Both the position numbers and the translations under genes were made by a program. The notes below the pieces were generated by a model, which worked only from the letters and a program-made list of their open reading frames with translations, did no database searches and was not told where the DNA came from. Below are positions 1 to 6,560 of a stretch of DNA of 7,476 bases, piece by piece (the first letter of the stretch is position 1; each line of letters opens with the position of its first letter). This DNA is from Caldilinea sp. (GTDB taxonomy: Bacteria; Chloroflexota; Anaerolineae; Caldilineales; Caldilineaceae): assembly GCA_026389955.1 (NCBI GenBank), contig JAPLGY010000254.1:1-7476 (forward strand), read 5' to 3'.

Positions 1-1
1 T

Positions 2-643
2 CTGCGGATTCTTGCTGCGGGGGGAGAGACGCTGCTGATCAGCCATTCGGGCTGGCAACGATGTGGCGCCAGCCTGGTTGCTGCAGCCACCGAGTATCAT
101 CGGCAGTTTCCCCTGCGCCGTGGAATGCCACGCAGCGAGGCGCGTGGGCGGCTGCAGCGACTGTTGCCATCCGTCGCTCTTCCTGTGCGTGTCTTCAACG
201 TGTTGTTGGATGGGTTGATCCAGTCGGGTGTGGTGGAGGGCGACGATACGAGCCTGCGCCTGCCCGATTTTCGGCCCGTCCTGGCCCCTGCGCAGCAGCA
301 GCGGGTCGAACGCTTGTTGGCTGCCTTTGCAGCAGCACCGTCGTCTCCCCCGATCGTGCAGGAGGTTCTTCAGCGTCTGGGGCAGGAGCGTGAGCTTTTG
401 GAGTATCTGGTCGATACAGGGCAACTTGTCTGGCTGGGCAGCGAGGTGTTGTTGCGCAGCGAGGATTGTGCAGCGCAGATCCGCCAGGTCGTGGCGCATC
501 TGCGTGCCAAAGGAAGCGTTACGCTGGCTGAAGTGCGCGATCTGCTGCAGACGAGTCGGAAATATGCCCAGGCGCTTTTGGAAGAAATGGACGCCCGGCG
601 GATCACACAGCGGGTGGGGGAGGGGCGTGTGTTGGTCGATTAG
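2..643 (+). CDS. selB: SelB, selenocysteine-specific elongation factor, C-terminal part (5' truncated by window edge)
   Basis: The reading frame is open from base 2 and ends at TAG 641-643, giving the last 213 residues. The N-terminal GTPase and EF-Tu-like domains lie outside the window. What remains looks like the SelB-specific C-terminal winged-helix region. A block reading YHRQFPLRRGMPRSEARGRL (about residues 33-52 of the fragment) matches the family pattern of a tyrosine-histidine pair, Pro-Leu, Gly-Met, then Arg/Glu-rich. The last winged helix (about residues 158-213) carries the SRKYA...LLEEMD...RVGEGRVL signature, with RKY at 186-188. In the family this domain binds the SECIS hairpin of selenoprotein mRNAs, while the N-terminal part delivers Sec-tRNA to UGA codons in the ribosome. 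It implies the organism makes selenoproteins; selA, selC and selD are not visible. The gene converges on trpF, with the stop codons overlapping. Identification rests on remembered family motifs. Confidence 0.85.
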   Translation: MRILAAGGETLLISHSGWQRCGASLVAAATEYHRQFPLRRGMPRSEARGRLQRLLPSVALPVRVFNVLLDGLIQSGVVEGDDTSLRLPDFRPVLAPAQQQRVERLLAAFAAAPSSPPIVQEVLQRLGQERELLEYLVDTGQLVWLGSEVLLRSEDCAAQIRQVVAHLRAKGSVTLAEVRDLLQTSRKYAQALLEEMDARRITQRVGEGRVLVD

Positions 644-1287
644 CAGCTGCGCACCGCCTCGAGAAATGCTCGGAGTCGTTGGGGGTTTTTGACGCCTGGC
701 CGTTCTTCGACGCCGCTGGCCACGTCGACTCCCCAGGGGCGGACAGTTCGGAGAGCCGCTGCGACATTGTCGGGTGTGAGGCCGCCGGCCAGCAGCAGGT
801 GGTCGACGTTGCGGGCCACGGCAGCGGCGGTTTGCCAGTCTGCTCGTTGGCCGGTGCCGCCGTAGGTGTGGGGAGTGTAGGCGTCGAGCAGGAGATGGGG
901 GCCGGGGGCGGACTGGGCCAGGGCCAGCTGGGCGGACTGGGCCAGGGCTTGTGCCGGATTGGCGGGGCGGATCGCCTTAAAGGCTTGCTCACCGAGGCTG
1001 TTCAGCCAGGTTTCGTTTTCGTCCCCGTGCAATTGCGCGTAGTCAAAAAAAGAATCTGTCAAAAAATTCTGTATCTCAGAGGCGCTGGCATTGACAAAGA
1101 CCCCAACACAGCGTGGTGGATGGGCAGCACACCGGTGCAAGCCATTCACAATTCTTGCCACCTGCTCCGGTGGCACATAGCGCGGGGAATTGGGGTAGAG
1201 AATGAACCCAAGCAGGTCGGCCCCTGCTTCGGCAGCGAGCAGGGCATCTTCCAGCGAGGTGGTGCCACAGATTTTAACGACCGTCAT
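640..1287 (-). CDS. trpF: Phosphoribosylanthranilate isomerase
   Basis: Cytosolic TIM-barrel enzyme of 215 residues, the normal size, catalysing the Amadori rearrangement of N-(5'-phosphoribosyl)anthranilate to CdRP, the step before TrpC. The N-terminal KICG places the catalytic Cys at residue 7. Other motifs are QLHGDE (85-90), LLLDAY with the catalytic-acid Asp135, GGTG (143-146, phosphate binding), LLAGGLTPDNV (about 165-175) and VDVASGVE (187-194), all in family order. The ATG at 1287 is chosen because AGGAGA lies 7 nt upstream. It is the last gene of the operon, 59 nt after trpC. It stays separate from trpC, unlike the enterobacterial fusion. The segment around residues 112-127 holds an 8-residue tandem duplication (ALAQSA twice). 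Its TAA overlaps the TAG of convergent selB, leaving no room for a dedicated terminator. Confidence 0.97.
   Translation of the reverse strand: MTVVKICGTTSLEDALLAAEAGADLLGFILYPNSPRYVPPEQVARIVNGLHRCAAHPPRCVGVFVNASASEIQNFLTDSFFDYAQLHGDENETWLNSLGEQAFKAIRPANPAQALAQSAQLALAQSAPGPHLLLDAYTPHTYGGTGQRADWQTAAAVARNVDHLLLAGGLTPDNVAAALRTVRPWGVDVASGVEERPGVKNPQRLRAFLEAVRSC
906..948 (-). repeat. 24-bp period direct repeat inside trpF
   Basis: A 19-bp unit beginning gggcggactgg (plus strand) occurs at 906-924 and again, identically, at 930-948. The 24-bp period is exactly eight codons, so the frame is kept. In the protein it produces two copies of ALAQSA at about residues 114-126, just before the strand carrying catalytic Asp135. 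It looks like a small in-frame slippage duplication in a surface-variable segment. Confidence 0.75.
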
Positions 1288-1294
1288 TCTGCTG

Positions 1295-1300
1295 TCTCCT
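1295..1300 (-). promoter_or_regulatory. Ribosome binding site of trpF
   Basis: AGGAGA on the minus strand lies 7 nt before the trpF ATG and fixes that start. CTGTCT just after the trpC stop (1340-1345) is complementary to AGACAG (1292-1297), which overlaps the right half of this site, so weak masking of the RBS is possible but unproven. Confidence 0.7.
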
Positions 1301-1346
1301 GTGCAAGGAAGTATCTCGCCGCTCTGGGGACTTTTGTGTAGACAGG

Positions 1347-2189
1347 TCAGCGACCCGCCTGCACAAAAGCCTTGACGCTCTGGCCTCGTTCTGCTTGGGG
1401 AAGCTTGCAGAAAGTCTCACCAACGAGAATGGCGTTGCACCCCATCGCGGCCATATGTCGTACATCTTCGGGGGTGCGGATGCCACTTTCGCCTACCAGG
1501 AGACAGCTGGGTGGGATCAGGGGGCGCAGGCGACCGGTGGTGGTGATATCGACCTGAAAGGTGCGCAGGTCTCGATTGTTGACCCCAATCAGGCGTGCTC
1601 CGCTGGCCAGTGCCCGTTCGGTTTCCGCTTCATCGTGGACTTCCACCAATGCGGCCATGCCCAGATCTTCGGCCAGTCGGCGCAGCGAATAGAGGTCGCT
1701 GTCTGGCAGCACCCCTGCGATCAGGAGGAGAGCATCTGCCCCTGCCATGCGCGCTTCGTAGATTTGGTACTCATGGTAGAGGAAATCTTTGCGGAGCACA
1801 GGCAGGGCCAGCCCAATTTCGCGTAGTCTTTCTTTGACGGCGGTCAAATACCCCAGCTGGCCTTGAAAAAAACGACTGTCGGTCAGGCAGGAGATGGCTG
1901 CTGCACCGTTGCGTGCGTACGTTTCGGCGATCAATTCTGGGTTCCATTCCTGTGCGATCAGCCCTTTGGATGGGCTTGCCCGTTTGATCTCGGCGATCAG
2001 GCTGACGCCGGGCTGGGCTGTCAGAGCAGCCGCAAAATCCAGGGCAGGAGGGGCCAGTCTGGCAAAGGCTTTGACCTGAGCCAGCGGTGCGCTCTCCATT
2101 TGTCTGGGAACTTCCTGCCGTTTCCAGGCCATAATCTGGTCGAGCACTTCCCCTTTTTGTTTGGCAAGGTCCAATTTGGATGATTTCAT
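1347..2189 (-). CDS. trpC: Indole-3-glycerol phosphate synthase
   Basis: Monofunctional 280-residue TIM-barrel enzyme that decarboxylates and cyclises CdRP to indole-3-glycerol phosphate. Catalytic and binding residues are present: IAEIKRASPSKG (65-76) with Glu67 and Lys69, LRKDF with the general-acid Lys134, LVEVH with Glu183, GVNNRDL (202-208) and LVGESGI (231-237) with Glu234 and Ser235, then ILVGE near the C-terminus for phosphate binding. The reading frame stays open a further 105 codons upstream into trpD, but those residues are the wrong-frame shadow of trpD. The real start is the ATG at 2189, giving MKSSKLDLAKQKGEVLDQI, a typical IGPS N-terminus, preceded by an A/G-rich stretch (GAGAAAAGAAG) that can act as a modest RBS. 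It begins 16 nt after the trpD stop, so it is almost certainly cotranscribed and perhaps translationally coupled. Confidence 0.97.
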   Translation of the reverse strand: MKSSKLDLAKQKGEVLDQIMAWKRQEVPRQMESAPLAQVKAFARLAPPALDFAAALTAQPGVSLIAEIKRASPSKGLIAQEWNPELIAETYARNGAAAISCLTDSRFFQGQLGYLTAVKERLREIGLALPVLRKDFLYHEYQIYEARMAGADALLLIAGVLPDSDLYSLRRLAEDLGMAALVEVHDEAETERALASGARLIGVNNRDLRTFQVDITTTGRLRPLIPPSCLLVGESGIRTPEDVRHMAAMGCNAILVGETFCKLPQAERGQSVKAFVQAGR

Positions 2190-2205
2190 GGTTGTGCTTC
2201 TTTTC

Positions 2206-3234
2206 TCAGGGCAAAAAACGTCGAGTTTTGTGCACATAGGCGTCCAGCACACGCAGTGCGCTGCCGCTGTCAATGCTGTAGCGGGCTGCGGCGAGACCGG
2301 CTGCCAGGTCGTTGGACTCTGTGCTGAGGGCGAATGCTGCGTTGAGCAGCACTGCATTGCGCCTGGCCCCGTGCTGCGAGCCATCCAGAATGCTGCGGGT
2401 GATGGCTGCATTTTCTTCGGCGGTGTTGCCCGACAGCTCATCGAGGCCTGCGCGCGGCAGGTCCAGGGACAGAGCGTCAAACTCGTATGTGGTGACTCTT
2501 CCATTGTGCAGATGGCTGACTCTGTTGGGGCCGGCCAGGCTCAACTCGTCTGTGCCACCGTGCACGACAAAAGCTGCACGTGCCCCCATCTGCTCGAGCA
2601 CCTGGGCGAGCGGTTCGGTGAGTGCGGGCGAAAAAACACCGACCAGCAGATTGGTGGCGTTGGCGGGGTTGGTCAAAGGGCCCAGGATATTGAAGAGGGT
2701 GCGTGCGGCCAGCTCACGGCGGGGGCCGATGGCGTGGCGCATGGCAGGATGAAAGGCGGGTGCAAACAGGAAGACCAGCCCGATCTCTTCGATACATTCA
2801 GCTGCCTGTTCTGCGCTCAGCTGTAAGTTGGCGCCCAGTGCGGCCAGCACATCGGCGCTTCCGCTGCGGCTGCTGACAGCCCGGTTGCCATGTTTGGCGA
2901 CTTTGACCCCGTGTCCGGCGGCCACAAAGGCTGCTGTTGTGCTGATGTTGAAGGTGCCAAGGCTGTCCCCCCCTGTGCCGACGACATCTATCAGCGCTGC
3001 GTCGCCGATCGACGGCCGCACCGGCACTGCACTGCGCTTCATGGCGCGAGCGCAGCCTGTGATCTCGTCGACCGATTCGCCCTTCATGCGCAGCGCTGCC
3101 AAAAATGCGCCGATCTGTGCTGGGGTGGCTTCTCCTTCCATAATCTGCGTCATGGCAGCATCTGCCGCAGCGGCACTCAAACTTTGGCCAGCAAAGAGCT
3201 GATGAATCGCCTGTTGGATGGCTGTCATACTCAT
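2206..3234 (-). CDS. trpD: Anthranilate phosphoribosyltransferase
   Basis: 342-residue enzyme that transfers the phosphoribosyl group of PRPP to anthranilate. It has the normal family length and is not fused to TrpG. The glycine-rich PRPP loop reads DVVGTGGD (83-90), followed by FNIST (95-99), KHGNRAVSSRSGSAD (114-128), GPLTNP (185-190) and HGGTDE (225-230, where many homologues have HGxDGLDE). The frame is open 20 codons further upstream, but AAGGAG at 3241-3246 sits 6 nt before the ATG at 3234, giving MSMTAIQQAI, a typical start for the N-terminal helical domain. A second ATG two codons downstream is possible. It follows trpG after a 68-nt gap holding a short hairpin and precedes trpC by 16 nt. 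Confidence 0.97.
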   Translation of the reverse strand: MSMTAIQQAIHQLFAGQSLSAAAADAAMTQIMEGEATPAQIGAFLAALRMKGESVDEITGCARAMKRSAVPVRPSIGDAALIDVVGTGGDSLGTFNISTTAAFVAAGHGVKVAKHGNRAVSSRSGSADVLAALGANLQLSAEQAAECIEEIGLVFLFAPAFHPAMRHAIGPRRELAARTLFNILGPLTNPANATNLLVGVFSPALTEPLAQVLEQMGARAAFVVHGGTDELSLAGPNRVSHLHNGRVTTYEFDALSLDLPRAGLDELSGNTAEENAAITRSILDGSQHGARRNAVLLNAAFALSTESNDLAAGLAAARYSIDSGSALRVLDAYVHKTRRFLP

Positions 3235-3240
3235 AGGTAT

Positions 3241-3246
3241 CTCCTT
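3241..3246 (-). promoter_or_regulatory. Ribosome binding site of trpD
   Basis: AAGGAG on the minus strand with 6-nt spacing to the ATG at 3234. It decides the trpD start against the longer in-frame extension reaching 3294. Confidence 0.85.
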
Positions 3247-3264
3247 GGGTGCGCAATCAAGTGT

Positions 3265-3281
3265 GGTCTGTGCGACAGACC
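3265..3281 (-). other. Intercistronic hairpin between trpG and trpD
   Basis: Minus strand GGTCTGT-CGC-ACAGACC is a perfect 7-bp stem with a 3-nt loop inside the 68-nt trpG-trpD gap. No U-run follows, so it is not an intrinsic terminator. In the mRNA it could slow exonucleases, mark a processing point, or be incidental. The remainder of the gap is A/T-rich sequence after the trpG stop and the trpD RBS. Confidence 0.55.
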
Positions 3282-3302
3282 GTGCTGCAAACAAATTTCT
3301 CT

Positions 3303-3896
3303 TTACAACCTCAAAAAATTAGCCAACAGTTCTTTGCCGTACTCGGTCAGGATGCTTTCTGGATGAAACTGGACGCCATGGATGGGCAGGGTTTTGTGTT
3401 GCAGCCCCATCACCTCCCCTTCTGCTGTGCATGCAGTTAACTCCAGCACCTCTGGCAGCGGCTCGGCGACGATCAGGCTGTGGTAGCGTGTGGCAATGAA
3501 CGGGGTAGGCAGCCCGGCAAAGACGCCCCTGCCGGTATGGTGGACGGGGCTGACTTTGCCGTGCATCAACTGGGGGGCGCGCACGACCTGGCCGCCAAAG
3601 ACATGTCCGATGCATTGCTGGCCGAGGCAGACGCCGAGCACAGGCGTTGTCTGGCCGAGCACACGAAGCACAGCGTTGCTTACGCCGCTGTCTTTTTCGG
3701 GAGAGCCGGGCCCAGGGCTGATCACGATGTGGGTTGGGGCCAGCTCGGCCAGCTCCTCTACGTCGATTTCGTCGTTGCGCCAGACGCGGATGGCTGCGTT
3801 GGGGAGTCCGTGCACGGGCATCTGCTGCACCAGTTCGCCAAGAAACTGGACCAGGTTGTAGGTAAAGCTGTCGTAGTTGTCGATGACGGCGATCAT
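3303..3896 (-). CDS. trpG: Anthranilate synthase glutamine amidotransferase subunit (component II)
   Basis: 197-residue class I glutamine amidotransferase that releases ammonia from glutamine and passes it to TrpE. Hallmarks are [11 protein letters not shown] at 5-15, PGPGSP at 61-66 (oxyanion region), the nucleophile elbow GVCLGQQ with Cys90, RYHSL at 137-141, and HPES with His178 and Glu180 completing the triad. It is a free-standing subunit with no fused TrpD domain. As in many bacteria it could double as PabA for p-aminobenzoate synthesis if no other pabA exists; that is inference. Its ATG overlaps the TGA of trpS (ATGA, 3893-3896) and its RBS (AGGAA) lies in the last codons of trpS, so its translation is probably coupled to trpS. 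TrpE, its partner, is two genes upstream rather than adjacent. Confidence 0.96.
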   Translation of the reverse strand: MIAVIDNYDSFTYNLVQFLGELVQQMPVHGLPNAAIRVWRNDEIDVEELAELAPTHIVISPGPGSPEKDSGVSNAVLRVLGQTTPVLGVCLGQQCIGHVFGGQVVRAPQLMHGKVSPVHHTGRGVFAGLPTPFIATRYHSLIVAEPLPEVLELTACTAEGEVMGLQHKTLPIHGVQFHPESILTEYGKELLANFLRL

Positions 3897-4954
3897 GTGG
3901 GTTCCTGTTTTTTGAGCCGTTTTTCAGCGGCTCGGCTGATGCGGTTCCAGGCGCCTGACAACCCCATGGCCTTCTTGACTGCCGAGAGGGTCTGTCGAGC
4001 CTCCTCTCGGGCTCGTTGGGTCCCATTGTAGATCAGCTCGTCGACAAACCCGGTCTGGGCTTCGTAGATCGCCCGTCGATCGCGCATCGGTTCCAGAAAA
4101 TGGTTGAGCGCTGCGGCAAGCTTCTGTTTGACCTCGACGTCTCCGACATGGCCTGTGCGGTAGCGTTGCTTGAGATCGTCGACTTCTACTTTGTTGGGGT
4201 TGAAGGTATCGTGGTAGATGAAGACTGGATTGCCCTCCACGGTGCCTGGGATGTCGGCGCGGACCCGATTGGGGTCGGTGTACATGCCCATCACACGCCG
4301 TTCGACAGTCCTGGCATCGTCGCTGAGAAAAATGGCGTTGTCGAGGCTCTTGCTCATTTTGGCCTGGCCGTCGGTGCCGACCAGGGTACCGCCTTCGACG
4401 TAGGGATCGGGCAGTGGAAAGACGTCGGCGTAGGCGTTGTTGAAGCGGCGGGCTATCTGGCGAGCCAGCTCAACATGGCTCTCGTTGTCTTTGCCGACAG
4501 GGACCAAATTGGCACGCGGCATCAGAATGTCGGCTGTCTGCAAGACGGGGTAGCCGAGCAGGTTGTAGGGGATCTGATCCAGGCCGGCTGCTGCTGCCAT
4601 GTCCTTGATTGTGGGGAGCTGTTGGAGTCGTTCCACCGTGACCAGGCTGGACAATAAAAGTTGTAGTTCGTAGACCTCGTGTACGGCGGATTGAAGATAG
4701 AAGATGACCTTGGTTGGATCGATGCCGATGGCGAGGTGGTCCAGCACGATCAGGCGGGCGATCTCGGCAATATGTTCGATGCTCTCCTTGTCTGGTTTGG
4801 TGGTCAGCATGTGCAGGTCTGCTATCAGAAAAAAACATTCGTACTGTTCCTGAAAGCGCAGACGGTTGCGATGGCTGCCAATAAAGTGCCCCAGATGGAG
4901 TTTTCCTGTGGGGCGGTCGCCGGTCAGAATTCGTTTGCGTGCTGTGTCGCTCAT
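3893..4954 (-). CDS. trpS: Tryptophanyl-tRNA synthetase
   Basis: 353-residue class Ic aminoacyl-tRNA synthetase that activates tryptophan with ATP and charges tRNA-Trp. It opens with [12 protein letters not shown] (12-23), whose HLGH is the HIGH signature, and has KMSKS at 199-203. Tryptophan-pocket elements are visible: His48 in [10 protein letters not shown] and Asp142 in [10 protein letters not shown], which correspond in my alignment to His43 and Asp132 of the Geobacillus enzyme. Gln139 replaces its Met129, as I recall in other GDRPTG-type enzymes, and the usual GxDQ motif reads GKDN (Asn157). The C-terminus has a basic tail (KRLKKQ). It is somewhat longer than the typical 330-340 residues. 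AAGGAG (4960-4965) precedes the ATG by 5 nt. It lies between trpE and trpG, 14 nt after trpE and overlapping trpG by 4 nt, so it belongs to the T-box-controlled transcript. It may be the only TrpRS or a second, biosynthesis-linked copy. Confidence 0.96.
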   Translation of the reverse strand: MSDTARKRILTGDRPTGKLHLGHFIGSHRNRLRFQEQYECFFLIADLHMLTTKPDKESIEHIAEIARLIVLDHLAIGIDPTKVIFYLQSAVHEVYELQLLLSSLVTVERLQQLPTIKDMAAAAGLDQIPYNLLGYPVLQTADILMPRANLVPVGKDNESHVELARQIARRFNNAYADVFPLPDPYVEGGTLVGTDGQAKMSKSLDNAIFLSDDARTVERRVMGMYTDPNRVRADIPGTVEGNPVFIYHDTFNPNKVEVDDLKQRYRTGHVGDVEVKQKLAAALNHFLEPMRDRRAIYEAQTGFVDELIYNGTQRAREEARQTLSAVKKAMGLSGAWNRISRAAEKRLKKQEPT

Positions 4955-4968
4955 GGGCTCTCCTTGTT

Positions 4969-6477
4969 CTAAAGACCTTTTTCGGCTTGTTCTACGGCCA
5001 CTGCCAGCGCCTTGAGTTTGTTCATCGACTCGTTGTATTCGTAGGTTGGGTCGCTGTCGGCGACGATACCAGCCCCTGCCTGCAGATGGCAGGTTTGTCC
5101 TTGCATGACGATCGTGCGGATGGCGATACAGGTATCCATGGCGCCATCGTTGTCGATATAGCCGACGGCGCCAGCATAAATTCCCCGTCGTGTTGTTTCC
5201 AGCTCTTCGATAATTTCCATGGCTCGAATTTTGGGGGCTCCGCTGAGGGTGCCTGCGGGGAAGGTGGCGCGCAGCAGGCTGAAGGCATTTTGGTCTGGGC
5301 GCACCTTGCCGCGCACATCGCTGACGATATGCATGACGTGGCTGTACTTTTCCACTGCCATCATGACCGGGACGGTGATGCTGCCGTACTCGCTGACACG
5401 GCCGAGGTCGTTGCGTCCAAGGTCGACCAGCATGATGTGTTCAGCACGTTCTTTGGGGTCGGAAAGCAGCTCGGTGGCCAGAGCGGCATCCTCTTCGGCA
5501 TTTTTGCCGCGCCAGCGGGTTCCGGCGATCGGGTGGAGGTGGGCGTAGCCGTCTTCCAGGCGGACATGCATTTCGGGGCTGGAGCCAATCAGGCAGAGGG
5601 GCGCATCCCCTGTGCCGGCGACACCCTGCAAATTGAGAAAAAACATGTAAGGAGAAGGGTTGAGCATGCGCAGTGCACGATAGATGGTGAATGGATCTGC
5701 GTCGGTACGCCGGGAGAGCCGTTGGCTGAGAACGACCTGGAAGATGTCGCCGCAGCGGATGTAGTCTTTGGCGGCATGTACCCTTGCCTCATACTCCGGC
5801 TGGGTAAAATTGCTGCGCCACTGTTCGGAGGCCATCCGTTCCTGGGGCAGCGGCGGGACGAACGGCCTGTGCAGGTCGGCGATAATGTGTTCGATGCGGG
5901 CCACGGCGTCGGCGTAGGCGGAGCGGAGGTCGTTTTCGACCCGCAGATTGGCAATCACCAGCAGCCGATGGCGAACATGGTCGAAGACCACCAGGTTGTC
6001 GGCCACCATGACAGCCAGATCGGGCACTTCTAGTTCGGTGCGCGCAGTTGCTGGGAGCCGTTCCATAAATCGGACCAGGTCGTAGCCAAAATAGCCGACG
6101 ATGCCGCCGTTGAAGCGGGGCAGACCGGGGACAGGCGCCGATTTGCGGGGAGCCATGAACTCTTCCACGATCTGGAGTGGATCTCCCTGGCGTTCTTCGA
6201 GAATGGTGCCGCCCGCTGCCCCGTGGAGCACGCGGTCGCCGCGAGCGGTGATCGTCATCGGCGCGTGGACCCCGATAAAACTGTATCGGCCCAGCTGTTC
6301 TCCCTTTTCGACCGATTCCAGCAGAAAACTGGGGCCGCCCCCCTGGCTGCACAGTTTGAGGTAGACAGAGACCGGCGTCTCCAGGTCGGCAGGGAGTTCC
6401 CGGTAGACGGGGATGAGCGTACTTTGTTGGGCCAGTTCTCGTGCTTCATCCAAAGAAGGCCGGTAGATTGCAGCCAT
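4969..6477 (-). CDS. trpE: Anthranilate synthase component I
   Basis: 502-residue chorismate-utilising enzyme that aminates chorismate and eliminates pyruvate to form anthranilate, using ammonia from TrpG. The N-terminal domain contains FLLES (51-55) and GRYSFIG (63-69), the region that binds tryptophan for feedback inhibition in the family, so allosteric control is probably kept. The catalytic domain shows GDIFQVVLSQR (243-253), PIAGTRWRG (316-324), VDLGRNDLGRV (351-361), FPAGTLSGAPKIRAMEII (406-423), and AGAGIVADSDP (467-477), consistent with TrpE rather than PabB. The frame can be read upstream to a TTG at 6501, but that lies in the terminator U-run. GAGGAGG (6483-6489), 5 nt before the ATG at 6477, settles the start (MAAIYRPSL). 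It is the first gene after the T-box leader and is followed by trpS after 14 nt. Confidence 0.97.
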   Translation of the reverse strand: MAAIYRPSLDEARELAQQSTLIPVYRELPADLETPVSVYLKLCSQGGGPSFLLESVEKGEQLGRYSFIGVHAPMTITARGDRVLHGAAGGTILEERQGDPLQIVEEFMAPRKSAPVPGLPRFNGGIVGYFGYDLVRFMERLPATARTELEVPDLAVMVADNLVVFDHVRHRLLVIANLRVENDLRSAYADAVARIEHIIADLHRPFVPPLPQERMASEQWRSNFTQPEYEARVHAAKDYIRCGDIFQVVLSQRLSRRTDADPFTIYRALRMLNPSPYMFFLNLQGVAGTGDAPLCLIGSSPEMHVRLEDGYAHLHPIAGTRWRGKNAEEDAALATELLSDPKERAEHIMLVDLGRNDLGRVSEYGSITVPVMMAVEKYSHVMHIVSDVRGKVRPDQNAFSLLRATFPAGTLSGAPKIRAMEIIEELETTRRGIYAGAVGYIDNDGAMDTCIAIRTIVMQGQTCHLQAGAGIVADSDPTYEYNESMNKLKALAVAVEQAEKGL

Positions 6478-6482
6478 GCGTT

Positions 6483-6489
6483 CCTCCTC
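6483..6489 (-). promoter_or_regulatory. Ribosome binding site of trpE
   Basis: GAGGAGG on the minus strand, 5 nt from the ATG at 6477, a strong site located just past the leader terminator. It rules out the longer reading from 6501. Confidence 0.9.
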
Positions 6490-6499
6490 ATTGCCAATC

Positions 6500-6533
6500 A
6501 AAAAAACCTCGTCCCTGGATTGGGGACGAGGTT
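6500..6533 (-). terminator. Intrinsic terminator of the T-box leader
   Basis: Minus strand AACCTCGTCCC pairs with GGGACGAGGTT across a 7-nt loop and runs into seven U residues (6506-6500). It is a strong rho-independent terminator 22 nt upstream of the trpE start, forming when tRNA-Trp is charged and the antiterminator is not stabilised. Confidence 0.95.
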
Positions 6534-6560
6534 GTCAAAGACCCCGTGGTGCCACCCTGT
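6523..6560 (-). promoter_or_regulatory. T-box sequence and antiterminator helix
   Basis: The conserved T-box AGGGTGGCACCACGG lies at 6558-6544. ACGGGG (6547-6542) can pair with CCTCGT (6531-6526), and the preceding GGG (6557-6555) with CCC (6525-6523), leaving the TGGC bulge (6554-6551) for the tRNA acceptor end. The bulge ends in C, which complements G73, the discriminator base of bacterial tRNA-Trp. The antiterminator uses the 5' arm of the terminator, so the two structures exclude each other. Confidence 0.9.

Noticed and set aside
61..393. Alternative plus-strand frames over the selB end
   Set aside because: The frame open from base 2 to 643 carries the SelB winged-helix motifs; the others are cysteine/tryptophan-rich shadows.
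1292..1345. CTGTCT/AGACAG inverted repeat in the trpC-trpF gap as an RBS-masking switch
   Set aside because: Only 6 bp with a 42-nt loop; easily due to chance. Mentioned under the trpF RBS only.
2190..2504. Upstream in-frame extension of trpC
   Set aside because: These 105 codons overlap trpD in another frame and encode low-complexity, non-IGPS sequence; the ATG at 2189 gives a normal N-terminus and length.
4939..6033. Long open frame on the plus strand opposite trpE (364 codons)
   Set aside because: It lies wholly antisense to a gene with unmistakable TrpE motifs. Its product resembles no protein I know, and such shadow frames are common in GC-rich genes.
6478..6501. Longer trpE start (TTG at 6501)
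   Set aside because: It would start in the terminator U-run, and the strong GAGGAGG site points to the ATG at 6477.
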